Positions 38,116 through 51,134 of a DNA stretch of 64,000 nucleotides are shown here, piece by piece. The stretch is from Auanema rhodensis. Lineage: Eukaryota > Nematoda > Chromadorea > Rhabditida > Rhabditidae. The stretch is from the NCBI GenBank assembly GCA_964057225.1, contig CAXKVF010000078.1, positions 620,001 through 684,000 of the forward strand. The letters run 5' to 3'. Under the pieces are notes generated by a model that was not told where the DNA came from, did no database searches, and saw only the letters and a program-made list of their open reading frames with translations. A program made the position numbers and the translations under genes. Numbering within the stretch: the first letter of the stretch is position 1; every line of letters starts with the position of its first letter.

Positions 38116-40931
38116 ACCAAGTGCACATCACGTGTACATTTAATTAGCATGAATTAAAGTTCACGTAAATTTCAAAGTCATGGTTACCATGCACCAATAT
38201 CAATAAAAATTTGTTTTTAGACTAATATGGACATGGGGAATCTAATTTTGAAAACCGCATCTCTTTATCTTTCACGTGAAGCGAGTTACATACCAAGTGC
38301 ACATCACGTGTACATTTAATTAGCATAAATTAAAGTTCACGTAAATTTCAAAGTCATGGTTACCATGCACCAATATCAATAAAAATTTGTTTTTAGACTA
38401 ATATGGACATGGGGAATGTAATTTTGAAAACCGCATCTCTTTATCTTTCACGTGAAGCGAGTTACATACCAAGTGCACATCACGTGTACATTTAATTAGC
38501 ATAAATTAAAGTTCACGTAAATTTCAAAGTCATGGTTACCATGCACCAATATCAATAAAAATTTGTTTTTAGACTAATATGGACATGGGGAATCTAATTT
38601 TGAAAACCGCATCTCTTTATCTTTCACGTGAAGCGAGTTACATACCAAGTGTACATCACGTGTACATTTAATTAGCATAAATTAAAGTTCACGTAAATTT
38701 CAAAGTCATGGTTACCATGCGCCAATATCAATAAAAATTTGTTTTTAGACTAATATGGACATGGGGAATCTAATTTTGAAAACCGCATCTCTTTATCTTT
38801 CACGTGAAGCGAGTTACATACCAAGTGCACATCACGTGTACATTTAATTAGCATAAATTAAAGTTCACGTAAATTTCAAAGTCATGGTTACCATGCACCA
38901 ATATCAATAAAAATTTGTTTTTAGACTAATATGGACATGGGGAATCTAATTTTGAAAACCGCATCTCTTTATCTTTCACGTGAAGCGAGTTACATACCAA
39001 GTGCACATCACGTGTACATTTAATTAGCATAAATTTAAGTTCACGTAAATTTCAAAGTCATGGTTACCATGCACCAATATCAATAAAAATTTGTTTTTAG
39101 ACTAATATGGACATGGGGGATCTAATTTTGAAAACCGCATCTCTTTATCTTTCACGTGAAGCGAGTTACATACCAAGTGCACATCACGTGTACATTTAAT
39201 TAGCATAAATTAAAGTTCACGTAAATTTCAAAGTCATGGTTATCATGAACCAATATCAATAAAAATTTGTTTTTAGACTAATATGGACATGGGTAATCTA
39301 ATTTTGAAAACCGCATCTCTTTATCTTTCACGTGAAGCGAGTTACATACCAAGTGCACATCACGTGTACATTTAATTAGCATAAATTAAAGTTCACGTAA
39401 ATTTCAAAGTCATGGTTACCATGAACCAATATCAATAAAAATTTGTTTTTAGACTAATATGGACATGGGTAATCTAATTTTGAAAACCGCATCTCTTTAT
39501 CTTTCACGTGAAGCGAGTTACATACCAAGTGCACATCACGTGTACATTTAATTAGCATAAATTAAAGTTCACGTAAATTTCAAAGTCATGGTTACCATGC
39601 ACCAATATCAATAAAAATTTGTTTTTAGACTAATATGGACATGGGGAATCTAATTTTGAAAACCGCATCTCTTTATCTTTCACGTGAAGCGAGTTACATA
39701 CCAAGTGCACATCACGTGTACATTTAATTAGCATAAATTAAAGTTCACGTAAATTTCAAAGTCATGGTTACCATGCACCAATATCAATAAAAATTTGTTT
39801 TTAGACTAATATGGACATGGGGAATCTAATTTTGAAAACCGCATCTCTTTATCTTTCACGTGAAGAGAGTTACATACCAAGTGCACATCACGTGTACATT
39901 TAATTAGCATAAATTAAAGTTCACGTAAATTTCAAAGTCATGGTTACCATGAACCAATATCAATAAAAATTTGTTTTTAGACTAATATGGACATGGGGAA
40001 TCTAATTTTGAAAACCGCATCTCTTTATCTTTCACGTGAAGCGAGTTACATACCAAGTGCACATCACGTGTACATTTAATTAGCATAAATTAAAGTTCAC
40101 GTAAATTTCAAAGTCATGGTTACCATGAACCAATATCAGTAAAAATTTGTTTTTAGACTAATATGGACATGGGGAATCTAATTTTGAAAACCGCATCTCT
40201 TTATCTTTCACGTGAAGCGAGTTACATACCAAGTGCACATCACGTGTACATTTAATTAGCATAAATTAAAGTTCACGTAAATTTCAAAGTCATGGTTACC
40301 ATGAACCAATATCAATAAAAATTTGTTTTTAGACTAATATGGACATGGGGAATCTAATTTTGAAAACCGCATCTCTTTATCTTTCACGTGAAGCGAGTTA
40401 CATACCAAGTGCACATCACGTGTACATTTAAATAGCATAAATTAAAGTTCACGTAAATTTCAAAGTCATGGTTACCATGCACCAATATCAATAAAAATTT
40501 GTTTTTAGACTAATATGGACATGGGGAATCTAATTTTGAAAACCGCATCTCTTTATCTTTCACGTGAAGCGAGTTACATACCAAGTGCACATCACGTGTA
40601 CATTTAATTAGCATAAATTAAAGTTCACGTAAAATTCAAAGTCATGGTTACCATGCACCAATATCAATAAAAATTTGTTTTTAGACTAATATGGACATGG
40701 GGAATCTAATTTTGAAAACCGCATCTCTTTATCTTTCACGTGAAGCGAGTTACATACCAAGTGCACATCACGTGTACATTTAATTAGCATAAATTAAAGT
40801 TCACGTAAATTTCAAAGTCATGGTTACCATGAACCAATATCAATAAAAATTTGTTTTTAGACTAATATGGACATGGGGAATCTAATTTTGAAAACCGCAT
40901 CTCTTTATCTTTCACGTGAAGCGAGTTACAT
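38116..40931. repeat. 16-monomer block, right copy of the 6160-bp-spaced duplication
   Basis: It repeats 31956-34771 monomer for monomer. At its right edge the left copy continues with the ATGAAGAATC monomer and then the ATCGATAAA monomer. Here the ATCGATAAA monomer (40932) follows directly and lacks TTACATTCC, so the junction skips one monomer. Private changes are T9 at 38644, GCGCC near 38719, GGGTAATC near 39469 and ATCAGT near 40136. Confidence 0.9.
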
Positions 40932-43900
40932 ACCAAGTGCACATCACGTGTACATTTAATTAGCATAAATTAAAGTTCACGTAAATTTCAAAGTCATGGT
41001 TACCATGAAGCAATATCGATAAAAATTTGTTTTTAGACTAATATGGACATGGGGAATCTAATTTTGAAAACCGCATCTCTTTATCTTTCACGTGAAGCGA
41101 GTTACATACCAAGTGCACATCACGTGTACATTTAATTAGCATAAATTAAAGTTCACGTAAATTTCAAAGTCATGGTTACCATGAACCAATATCAATAAAA
41201 ATTTGTTTTTAGACTAATATGGACATGGGGAATCTAATTTTGAAAACCGCATCTCTTTATCTTTCACGTGAAGCGAGTTACATACCAAGTGCACATCACG
41301 TGTACATTTAATTAGCATAAATTAAAGTTCACGTAAATTTCAAAGTCATGGTTACCATGAAGCAATATCAATAAAAATTTGTTTTTAGACTAATATGGAC
41401 ATGGGGAATCTAAATTTGAAAACCGCATCTCTTTATCTTTCACGTGAAGCGAGTTACATACCAAGTGCACATCACGTGTACATTTAATTAGCATAAATTA
41501 AAGTTCACGTAAATTTCAAAGTCATGGTTACCATGAACCAATATCAATAAAAATTTGTTTTTAGACTAATATGGACATGGGGAATCTAATTTTGAAAACC
41601 GCATCTCTTAATCTTTCACGTGAAGCGAGTTACATACCAAGTGCACATCACGTGTACATTTAATTAGCATAAATTAAAGTTCACGTAAATTTCAAAGCCA
41701 TGGTTACCATGAACCAATATCAATAAAAATTTGTTTTTAGACTAATATGGACATGGGGAATCTAATTTTGAAAACCGCATCTCTTTATCTTTCTCGTGAA
41801 GCGAGTTACATACCAAGGGCACATCACGTGTACATTTAATTAGCATAAATTAAAGTTCACGTAAATTTCAAAGTCATGGTTACCATGAACCAATATCAAT
41901 AAAAATTTGTTTTTAGACTAATATGGACATGGGGAATCTAATTTTGAAAACCGCATCTCTTAATCTTTCACGTGAAGCGAGTTACATACCAAGTGCACAT
42001 CACGTGTACATTTAATTAGCATGAATTAAAGTTCACGTAAATTTCAAAGTCATGGTTACCATGAACCAATATCAATAAAAATTTGTTTTTAGACTAATAT
42101 GGACATGGGGAATCTAATTTTGAAAACCGCATCTCTTTATCTTTCTCGTGAAGCGAGTTACATACCAAGGGCACATCACGTGTACATTTAATTAGCATAA
42201 ATTAAAGTTCACGTAAATTTCAAAGTCATGGTTACCATGAACCAATATCAATAAAAATTTGTTTTTAGACTAATATGGACATGGGGAATCTAATTTTGAA
42301 AACCGCATTTCTTTATCTTTCACGTGAAGCGAGTTACATACCAAGTGCACATCACGTGTACATTTAATTAGCATAAATTAAAGTTCACGTAAATTTCAAA
42401 GTCATGGTTACCATGCACCAATATCAATAAAAATTTGTTTTTAGACTAATATGGACATGGGGAATCTAATTTTGAAAACCGCATCTCTTTATCTTTCACG
42501 TGAAGCGAGTTACATACCAAGTGCACATCACGTGTACATTTAATTAGCATAAATTAAAGTTCACGTAAATTTCAAAGTCATGGTTACCATGAACCAATAT
42601 CAATAAAAATTTGTTTTTAGACTAATATGGACATGGGGAATCTAATTTTGAAAACCGCATCTCTTAATCTTTCACGTGAAGCGAGTTACATACCAAGTGC
42701 ACATCACGTGTACATTTAATTAGCATGAATTAAAGTTCACGTAAATTTCAAAGTCATGGTTACCATGAACCAATATCAATAAAAATTTGTTTTTAGACTA
42801 ATATGGACATGGGGAATCTAATTTTGAAAACCGCATCTCTTTATCTTTCACGTGAAGCGAGTTACATACCAAGTGCACATCACGTGTACATTTAATTAGC
42901 ATAAATTAAAGTTCACGTAAATTTCAAAGTCATGGTTACCATGAACCAATATCAATAAAAATTTGTTTTTAGACTAATATGGACATGGGGAATCTAATTT
43001 TGAAAACCGCATCTCTTTATCTTTCACGTGAAGCGAGTTACATACCAAGTGCACATCACGTGTACATTTAATTAGCATAAATTAAAGTTCACGTAAATTT
43101 CAAAGTCATGGTTACCATGAACCAATATCAATAAAAATTTGTTTTTAGACTAATATGGACATGGGGAATCTAATTTTGAAAACCGCATCTCTTTATCTTT
43201 CACGTGAAGCGAGTTACATACCAAGTGCACATCACGTGTACATTTAATTAGCATAAATTAAAGTTCACGTAAATTTCAAAGTCATGGTTACCATGCACCA
43301 ATATCAATAAAAATTTGTTTTTAGACTAATATGGACATGGGGAATCTAATTTTGAAAACCGCATCTCTTTATCTTTCACGTGAAGCGAGTTACATACCAA
43401 GTGCACATCACGTGTACATTTAATTAGCATAAATTAAAGTTCACGTAAATTTCAAAGTCATGGTTACCATGAACCAATATCAATAAAAATTTGTTTTTAG
43501 ACTAATATGGACATGATGAATCTAATTTTGAAAACCGCATCTCTTTATCTTTCACGTGAAGCGAGTTACATACCAAGTGCACATCACGTGTACATTTAAT
43601 TAGCATAAATTAAAGTTCACGTAAATTTCAAAGTCATGGTTACCATGAACCAATATCAATAAAAATTTGTTTTTAGACTAATATGGACATGGGGAATCTA
43701 ATTTTGAAAACCGCATTTCTTTATCTTTCACGTGAAGCGAGTTACATACCAAGTGCACATCACGTGTACATTTAATTAGCATAAATTAAAGTTCACGTAA
43801 ATTTCAAAGTCATGGTTACCATGCACCAATATCAATAAAAATTTGTTTTTAGACTAATATGGACATGGGGAATCTAATTTTGAAAACCGCATCTCTTTAT

Positions 43901-44451
43901 CTTTCACGTGAAGCGAGTTACATACCAAGTGCACATCACGTGTACATTTAATTAGCATAAATTAAATTTCACGTAAATTTCAAAGTCATGGTTACCATGA
44001 AGCAATATCAATAAAAATGTGTTTTTAGACTAATATGGACATGGGGAATCTAATTTTGAAAACCGCATCTCTTTATCTCTCACGTGAAGCGAGTTACATA
44101 CCAAGTGCACATCACGTGTACATTTAATTAGCATAAATTAAAGTTCACGTAAATTTCAAAGTCATGGTTACCATGAACCAATATCAATAAAAATTTGTTT
44201 TTAGACTAATATGGACATGGGGAATCTAATTTTGAAAACCGCATCTCTTTATCTTTCACGTGAAGCGAGTTACATACCAAGTGCACATCACGTGTACATT
44301 TAATTAGCATAAATTAAAGTTCACGTAAATTTCAAAGTCATGGTTACCATGAACCAATATCAATAAAAATTTGTTTTTAGACTAATATGGACATGGGGAA
44401 TCTAATTTTGAAAACCGCATCTCTTTATCTTTCACGTGAAGCGAGTTACAT
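40932..44451. repeat. Mosaic of 7-mer and 4-mer derived monomers
   Basis: Fragments of the 34.8-38.1 kb units reappear: ATCGATAAA at 40932, A151 at 41460, 41812 and 42516, T159 at 41636 and 41988, G7 at 41812 and 42164, G36 at 41988 and 42692. In 41812 the G7 and A151 markers, which lie in different monomers elsewhere, sit in one monomer, so this is a recombinant. The monomer at 43924 has AAATTTCAC, AAAATGTG and TATCTCTC. No foreign DNA is present. Confidence 0.7.
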
Positions 44452-46211
44452 ACCAAGTGCACATCACGTGTACATTTAATTAGCATAAATTAAAGTTCAC
44501 GTAAATTTCAAAGCCATGGTTACCATGAACCAATATCAATAAAAATTTGTTTTTAGACTAATATGGACATGGGGAATCTAATTTTGAAAACCGCATCTCT
44601 TTATCTTTCACGTGAAGCGAGTTACATACCAAGTGCACATCACGTGTACATTTAATTAGCATAAATTAAAGTTCACGTAAATTTCAAAGTCATGGTTACC
44701 ATGAACCAATATCAATAAAAATTTGTTTTTAGACTAATATGGACATGGGGAATCTAATTTTGAAAACCGCATCTCTTTATCTTTCACGTGAAGCGAGTTA
44801 CATACCAAGTGCACATCACGTGTACATTTAATTAGCATAAATTAAAGTTCACGTAAATTTCAAAGTCATGGTTACCATGAACCAATATCAATAAAAATTT
44901 GTTTTTAGACTAATATGGACATGGGGAATCTAATTTTGAAAACCGCATCTCTTTATCTTTCACGTGAAGCGAGTTACATACCAAGTGCACATCACGTGTA
45001 CATTTAATTAGCATAAATTAAAGTTCACGTAAATTTCAAAGTCATGGTTACCATGAACCAATATCAATAAAAATTTGTTTTTAGACTAATATGGACATGG
45101 GGAATCTAATTTTGAAAACCGCATCTCTTTATCTTTCACGTGAAGCGAGTTACATACCAAGTGCACATCACGTGTACATTTAATTAGCATAAATTAAAGT
45201 TCACGTAAATTTCAAAGTCATGGTTACCATGAACCAATATCAATAAAAATTTGTTTTTAGACTAATATGGACATGGGGAATCTAATTTTGAAAACCGCAT
45301 CTCTTTATCTTTCACGTGAAGCGAGTTACATACCAAGTGCACATCACGTGTACATTTAATTAGCATAAATTAAAGTTCACGTAAATTTCAAAGCCATGGT
45401 TACCATGAACCAATATCAATAAAAATTTGTTTTTAGACTAATATGGACATGGGGAATCTAATTTTGAAAACCGCATCTCTTTATCTTTCACGTGAAGCGA
45501 GTTACATACCAAGTGCACATCACGTGTACATTTAATTAGCATAAATTAAAGTTCACGTAAATTTCAAAGTCATGGTTACCATGAACCAATATCAATAAAA
45601 ATTTGTTTTTAGACTAATATGGACATGGGGAATCTAATTTTGAAAACCGCATCTCTTTATCTTTCACGTGAAGCGAGTTACATACCAAGTGCACATCACG
45701 TGTACATTTAATTAGCATAAATTAAAGTTCACGTAAATTTCAAAGTCATGGTTACCATGAACCAATATCAATAAAAATTTGTTTTTAGACTAATATGGAC
45801 ATGGGGAATCTAATTTTGAAAACCGCATCTCTTTATCTTTCACGTGAAGCGAGTTACATACCAAGTGCACATCACGTGTACATTTAATTAGCATAAATTA
45901 AAGTTCACGTAAATTTCAAAGTCATGGTTACCATGAACCAATATCAATAAAAATTTGTTTTTAGACTAATATGGACATGGGGAATCTAATTTTGAAAACC
46001 GCATCTCTTTATCTTTCACGTGAAGCGAGTTACATACCAAGTGCACATCACGTGTACATTTAATTAGCATAAATTAAAGTTCACGTAAATTTCAAAGTCA
46101 TGGTTACCATGAACCAATATCAATAAAAATTTGTTTTTAGACTAATATGGACATGGGGAATCTAATTTTGAAAACCGCATCTCTTTATCTTTCACGTGAA
46201 GCGAGTTACAT
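44452..46211. repeat. 5-monomer (880-bp) higher-order repeat, two tandem copies
   Basis: Copies are 44452-45331 and 45332-46211. Each begins with a monomer bearing C63 (AAGCCATGG, which creates a CCATGG) followed by four plain monomers. The remaining monomers carry no other diagnostic class marker, so the unit rests on one marker pair 880 bp apart and is less certain than other blocks. Confidence 0.6.
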
Positions 46212-46690
46212 ACCAAGTGCACATCACGTGTTCATTTAATTAGCATAAATTAAAGTTCACGTAAATTTCAAAGTCATGGTTACCATGAAGCAATATCAAT
46301 AAAAATTTGTTTTTAGACTAATATGGACATGGGGAATCTAATTTTGAAAACCGCATCTCTTTATCTTTTACGTGAAGCGAGTTACATACCAAGTGCACAT
46401 CACGTGTACATTTAATTAGCATAAATTAAAGTTCACGTAAATTTCAAAGTCATGGTTACCATGAACCAATATCAATAAAAATTTGTTTTTAGACTAATAT
46501 GGACATGGGGAATCTAATTTTGAAAACCGCATTTCTTTATCTTTCACGTGAAGCGAGTTACATACCAAGTGCACATCACGTGTACATTTAATTAGCATAA
46601 ATTAAAGTTCACGTAAATTTCAAAGTCATGGTTACCATGAACCAATATCAATAAAAATTTGTTTTTAGACTAATATGGACATGGGGAATC

Positions 46691-46698
46691 TAATTTGA
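46691..46698. other. Single-base deletion (T4 to T3) in the monomer at 46564
   Basis: The sequence reads CTAATTTGAAAACC where the consensus has four T. The same monomer has CTCTCACGTG at its end. It shortens the monomer to 175 bp. Confidence 0.9.
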
Positions 46699-47925
46699 AA
46701 ACCGCATCTCTTTATCTCTCACGTGAAGCGAGTTACATACCAAGTGCACATCACGTGTACATTTAATTAGCATAAATTAAAGTTCATGTAAATTTCAAAG
46801 TCATGGTTACCATGAACCAATATCAATAAAAATTTGTTTTTAGACTAATATGGACATGGGGAATCTAATTTTGAAAACCGCATCTCTTTATCTTTCACGT
46901 GAAGCGAGTTACATACCAAGTGCACATCACGTGTACATTTAATTAGCATAAATTAAAGTTCACGTAAATTTCAAAGTCATGGTTACCATGAACCAATATC
47001 AATAAAAATTTGTTTTTAGACTAATATGGACATGGGGAATCTAATTTTGAAAACCGCATCTCTTTATCTTTCACGTGAAGCGAGTTACATACCAAGTGCA
47101 CATCACGTGTACATTTAATTAGCATAAATTAAAGTTCACGTAAATTTCAAAGTCATGGTTACCATGAACCAATATCAATAAAAATTTGTTTTTAGACTAA
47201 TATGGACATGGGGAATCTAATTTTGAAAACCGCATCTCTTTATCTTTCACGTGAAGCGAGTTACATACCAAGTGCACATCACGTGTACATTTAATTAGCA
47301 TAAATTAAAGTTCACGTAAATTTCAAAGTCATGGTTACCATGAACCAATATCAATAAAAATTTGTTTTTAGACTAATATGGACATGGGGAATCTAATTTT
47401 GAAAACCGCATCTCTTTATCTTTCACGTGAAGCGAGTTACATACCAAGTGCACATCACGTGTACATTTAATTAGCATAAATTAAAGTTCACGTAAATTTC
47501 AAAGTCATGGTTACCATGAACCAATATCAATAAAAATTTGTTTTTAGACTAATATGGACATGGGGAATCTAATTTTGAAAACCGCATCTCTTTATCTTTC
47601 ACGTGAAGCGAGTTACATACCAAGTGCACATCACGTGTACATTTAATTAGCATAAATTAAAGTTCACGTAAATTTCAAAGTCATGGTTACCATGAAGCAA
47701 TATCAATAAAAATTTGTTTTTAGACTAATATGGACATGGGGAATCTAATTTTGAAAACCGCATCTCTTTATCTTTCACGTGAAGCGAGTTACATACCAAG
47801 TGCACATCACGTGTACATTTAATTAGCATAAATTAAAGTTCACGTAAATTTCAAAGTCATGGTTACCATGAACCAATATCAATAAAAATTTGTTTTTAGA
47901 CTAATATGGACATGGGGAATCTAAT

Positions 47926-47934
47926 TTTGAAACC
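47926..47934. other. Single-base deletion (A4 to A3)
   Basis: The sequence reads TTTTGAAACCGC where the consensus has four A. The monomer is 175 bp and also carries T146. Confidence 0.9.
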
Positions 47935-49260
47935 GCATTTCTTTATCTTTCACGTGAAGCGAGTTACATACCAAGTGCACATCACGTGTACATTTAATTA
48001 GCATAAATTAAAGTTCACGTAAATTTCAAAGTCATGGTTACCATGAACCAATATCAATAAAAATTTGTTTTTAGACTAATATGGACATGGGGAATCTAAT
48101 TTTGAAAACCGCATCTCTTTATCTTTCACGTGAAGCGAGTTACATACCAAGTGCACATCACGTGTTCATTTAATTAGCATAAATTAAAGTTCACGTAAAT
48201 TTCAAAGTCATGGTTACCATGAAGCAATATCAATAAAAATTTGTTTTTAGACTAATATGGACATGGGGAATCTAATTTTGAAAACCGCATCTCTTTATCT
48301 TTCACGTGAAGCGAGTTACATACCAAGTGCACATCACGTGTTCATTTAATTAGCATAAATTAAAGTTCACGTAAATTTCAAAGTCATGGTTACCATGAAG
48401 CAATATCAATAAAAATTTGTTTTTAGACTAATATGGACATGGGGAATCTAATTTTGAAAACCGCATCTCTTTATCTTTCACGTGAAGCGAGTTACATACC
48501 AAGTGCACATCACGTGTACATTTAATTAGCATAAATTAAAGTTCACGTAAATTTCAAAGTCATGGTTACCATGAACCAATATCAATAAAAATTTGTTTTT
48601 AGACTAATATGGACATGGGGAATCTAATTTTGAAAACCGCATTTCTTTATCTTTCACGTGAAGCGAGTTACATACCAAGTGCACATCACGTGTACATTTA
48701 ATTAGCATAAATTAAAGTTCACGTAAATTTCAAAGTCATGGTTACCATGAAGCAATATCAATAAAAATGTGTTTTTAGACTAATATGGACATGGGGAATC
48801 TAATTTTGAAAACCGCATCTCTTTATCTCTCACGTGAAGCGAGTTACATACCAAGTGCACATCACGTGTACATTTAATTAGCATAAATTAAAGTTCACGT
48901 AAATTTCAAAGTCATGGTTACCATGAACCAATATCAATAAAAATTTGTTTTTAGACTAATATGGACATGGGGAATCTAATTTTGAAAACCGCATCTCTTT
49001 ATCTTTCACGTGAAGCGAGTTACATACCAAGTGCACATCACGTGTACATTTAATTAGCATAAATTAAAGTTCACGTAAATTTCAAAGTCATGGTTACCAT
49101 GAACCAATATCAATAAAAATTTGTTTTTAGACTAATATGGACATGGGGAATCTAATTTTGAAAACCGCATCTCTTTATCTTTCACGTGAAGCGAGTTACA
49201 TACCAAGTGCACATCACGTGTACATTTAATTAGCATAAATTAAAGTTCACGTAAATTTCA

Positions 49261-49268
49261 AAGCATGG
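49261..49268. other. Single-base deletion at monomer position 63/64
   Basis: The sequence reads AAAGCATGG. The paralogous monomer at 44452 reads AAAGCCATGG, so this is probably loss of one C from CC rather than loss of T from the majority TC. The deletion is seen; its parent is inferred. Confidence 0.85.
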
Positions 49269-49669
49269 TTACCATGAACCAATATCAATAAAAATTTGTT
49301 TTTAGACTAATATGGACATGGGGAATCTAATTTTGAAAACCGCATCTCTTTATCTTTCACGTGAAGCGAGTTACATACCAAGTGCACATCACGTGTACAT
49401 TTAATTAGCATAAATTAAAGTTCACGTAAATTTCAAAGTCATGGTTACCATGAACCAATATCAATAAAAATTTGTTTTTAGACTAATATGGACATGGGGA
49501 ATCTAATTTTGAAAACCGCATCTCTTTATCTTTCACGTGAAGCGAGTTACATACCAAGTGCACATCACGTGTACATTTAATTAGCATAAATTAAAGTTCA
49601 CGTAAATTTCAAAGTCATGGTTACCATGAACCAATATCAATAAAAATTTGTTTTTAGACTAATATGGAC

Positions 49670-49676
49670 ATGGGAA
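49670..49676. other. Single-base deletion (G4 to G3)
   Basis: The sequence reads ACATGGGAATC where the consensus has four G. The monomer is 175 bp. Confidence 0.9.
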
Positions 49677-50029
49677 TCTAATTTTGAAAACCGCATCTCT
49701 TTATCTTTCACGTGAAGCGAGTTACATACCAAGTGCACATCACGTGTACATTTAATTAGCATAAATTAAAGTTCACGTAAATTTCAAAGTCATGGTTACC
49801 ATGAAGCAATATCAATAAAAATTTGTTTTTAGACTAATATGGACATGGGGAATCTAATTTTGAAAACCGCATCTCTTTATCTTTCACGTGAAGCGAGTTA
49901 CATACCAAGTGCACATCACGTGTACATTTAATTAGCATAAATTAAAGTTCACGTAAATTTCAAAGTCATGGTTACCATGAACCAATATCAATAAAAATTT
50001 GTTTTTAGACTAATATGGACATGGGGAAT

Positions 50030-50038
50030 CTAATTTGA
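50030..50038. other. Single-base deletion (T4 to T3)
   Basis: The sequence reads CTAATTTGAAAACC, the same lesion as at 46691-46698, in a monomer that differs by carrying T146 and the normal CTTTCACGTG. The two copies are therefore probably independent events or independent errors. Confidence 0.9.
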
Positions 50039-51134
50039 AAACCGCATTTCTTTATCTTTCACGTGAAGCGAGTTACATACCAAGTGCACATCACGTGTAC
50101 ATTTAATTAGCATAAATTAAAGTTCACGTAAATTTCAAAGTCATGGTTACCATGAACCAATATCAATAAAAATTTGTTTTTAGACTAATATGGACATGGG
50201 GAATCTAATTTTGAAAACCGCATCTCTTTATCTTTCACGTGAAGCGAGTTACATACCAAGTGCACATCACGTGTACATTTAATTAGCATAAATTAAAGTT
50301 CACGTAAATTTCAAAGTCATGGTTACCATGAACCAATATCAATAAAAATTTGTTTTTAGACTAATATGGACATGGGGAATCTAATTTTGAAAACCGCATC
50401 TCTTTATCTTTCACGTGAAGCGAGTTACATACCAAGTGCACATCACGTGTACATTTAATTAGCATAAATTAAAGTTCACGTAAATTTCAAAGTCATGGTT
50501 ACCATGAACCAATATCAATAAAAATTTGTTTTTAGACTAATATGGACATGGGGAATCTAATTTTGAAAACCGCATCTCTTTATCTTTCACGTGAAGCGAG
50601 TTACATACCAAGTGCACATCACGTGTACATTTAATTAGCATAAATTAAAGTTCACGTAAATTTCAAAGTCATGGTTACCATGAACCAATATCAATAAAAA
50701 TTTGTTTTTAGACTAATATGGACATGGGGAATCTAATTTTGAAAACCGCATCTCTTTATCTTTCACGTGAAGCGAGTTACATACCAAGTGCACATCACGT
50801 GTACATTTAATTAGCATAAATTAAAGTTCACGTAAATTTCAAAGTCATGGTTACCATGAACCAATATCAATAAAAATTTGTTTTTAGACTAATATGGACA
50901 TGGGGAATCTAATTTTGAAAACCGCATCTCTTTATCTTTCACGTGAAGCGAGTTACATACCAAGTGCACATCACGTGTACATTTAATTAGCATAAATTAA
51001 AGTTCACGTAAATTTCAAAGTCATGGTTACCATGAACCAATATCAATAAAAATTTGTTTTTAGACTAATATGGACATGGGGAATCTAATTTTGAAAACCG
51101 CATCTCTTTATCTTTCACGTGAAGCGAGTTACAT

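Larger units (their letters stand above)
46212..51134. repeat. Low-diversity segment holding all five 175-bp monomers
   Basis: Mostly plain monomers with G79+T21 (46212, 48146, 48322) and T146 copies. The monomer at 48674 repeats the AAAATGTG plus TATCTCTC combination of 43924. The one three positions later (49202) corresponds to the C63 monomer at 44452, so 43924-44627 and 48674-49376 look paralogous at 27 monomers. Five single-base deletions occur between 46694 and 50036. Confidence 0.7.
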
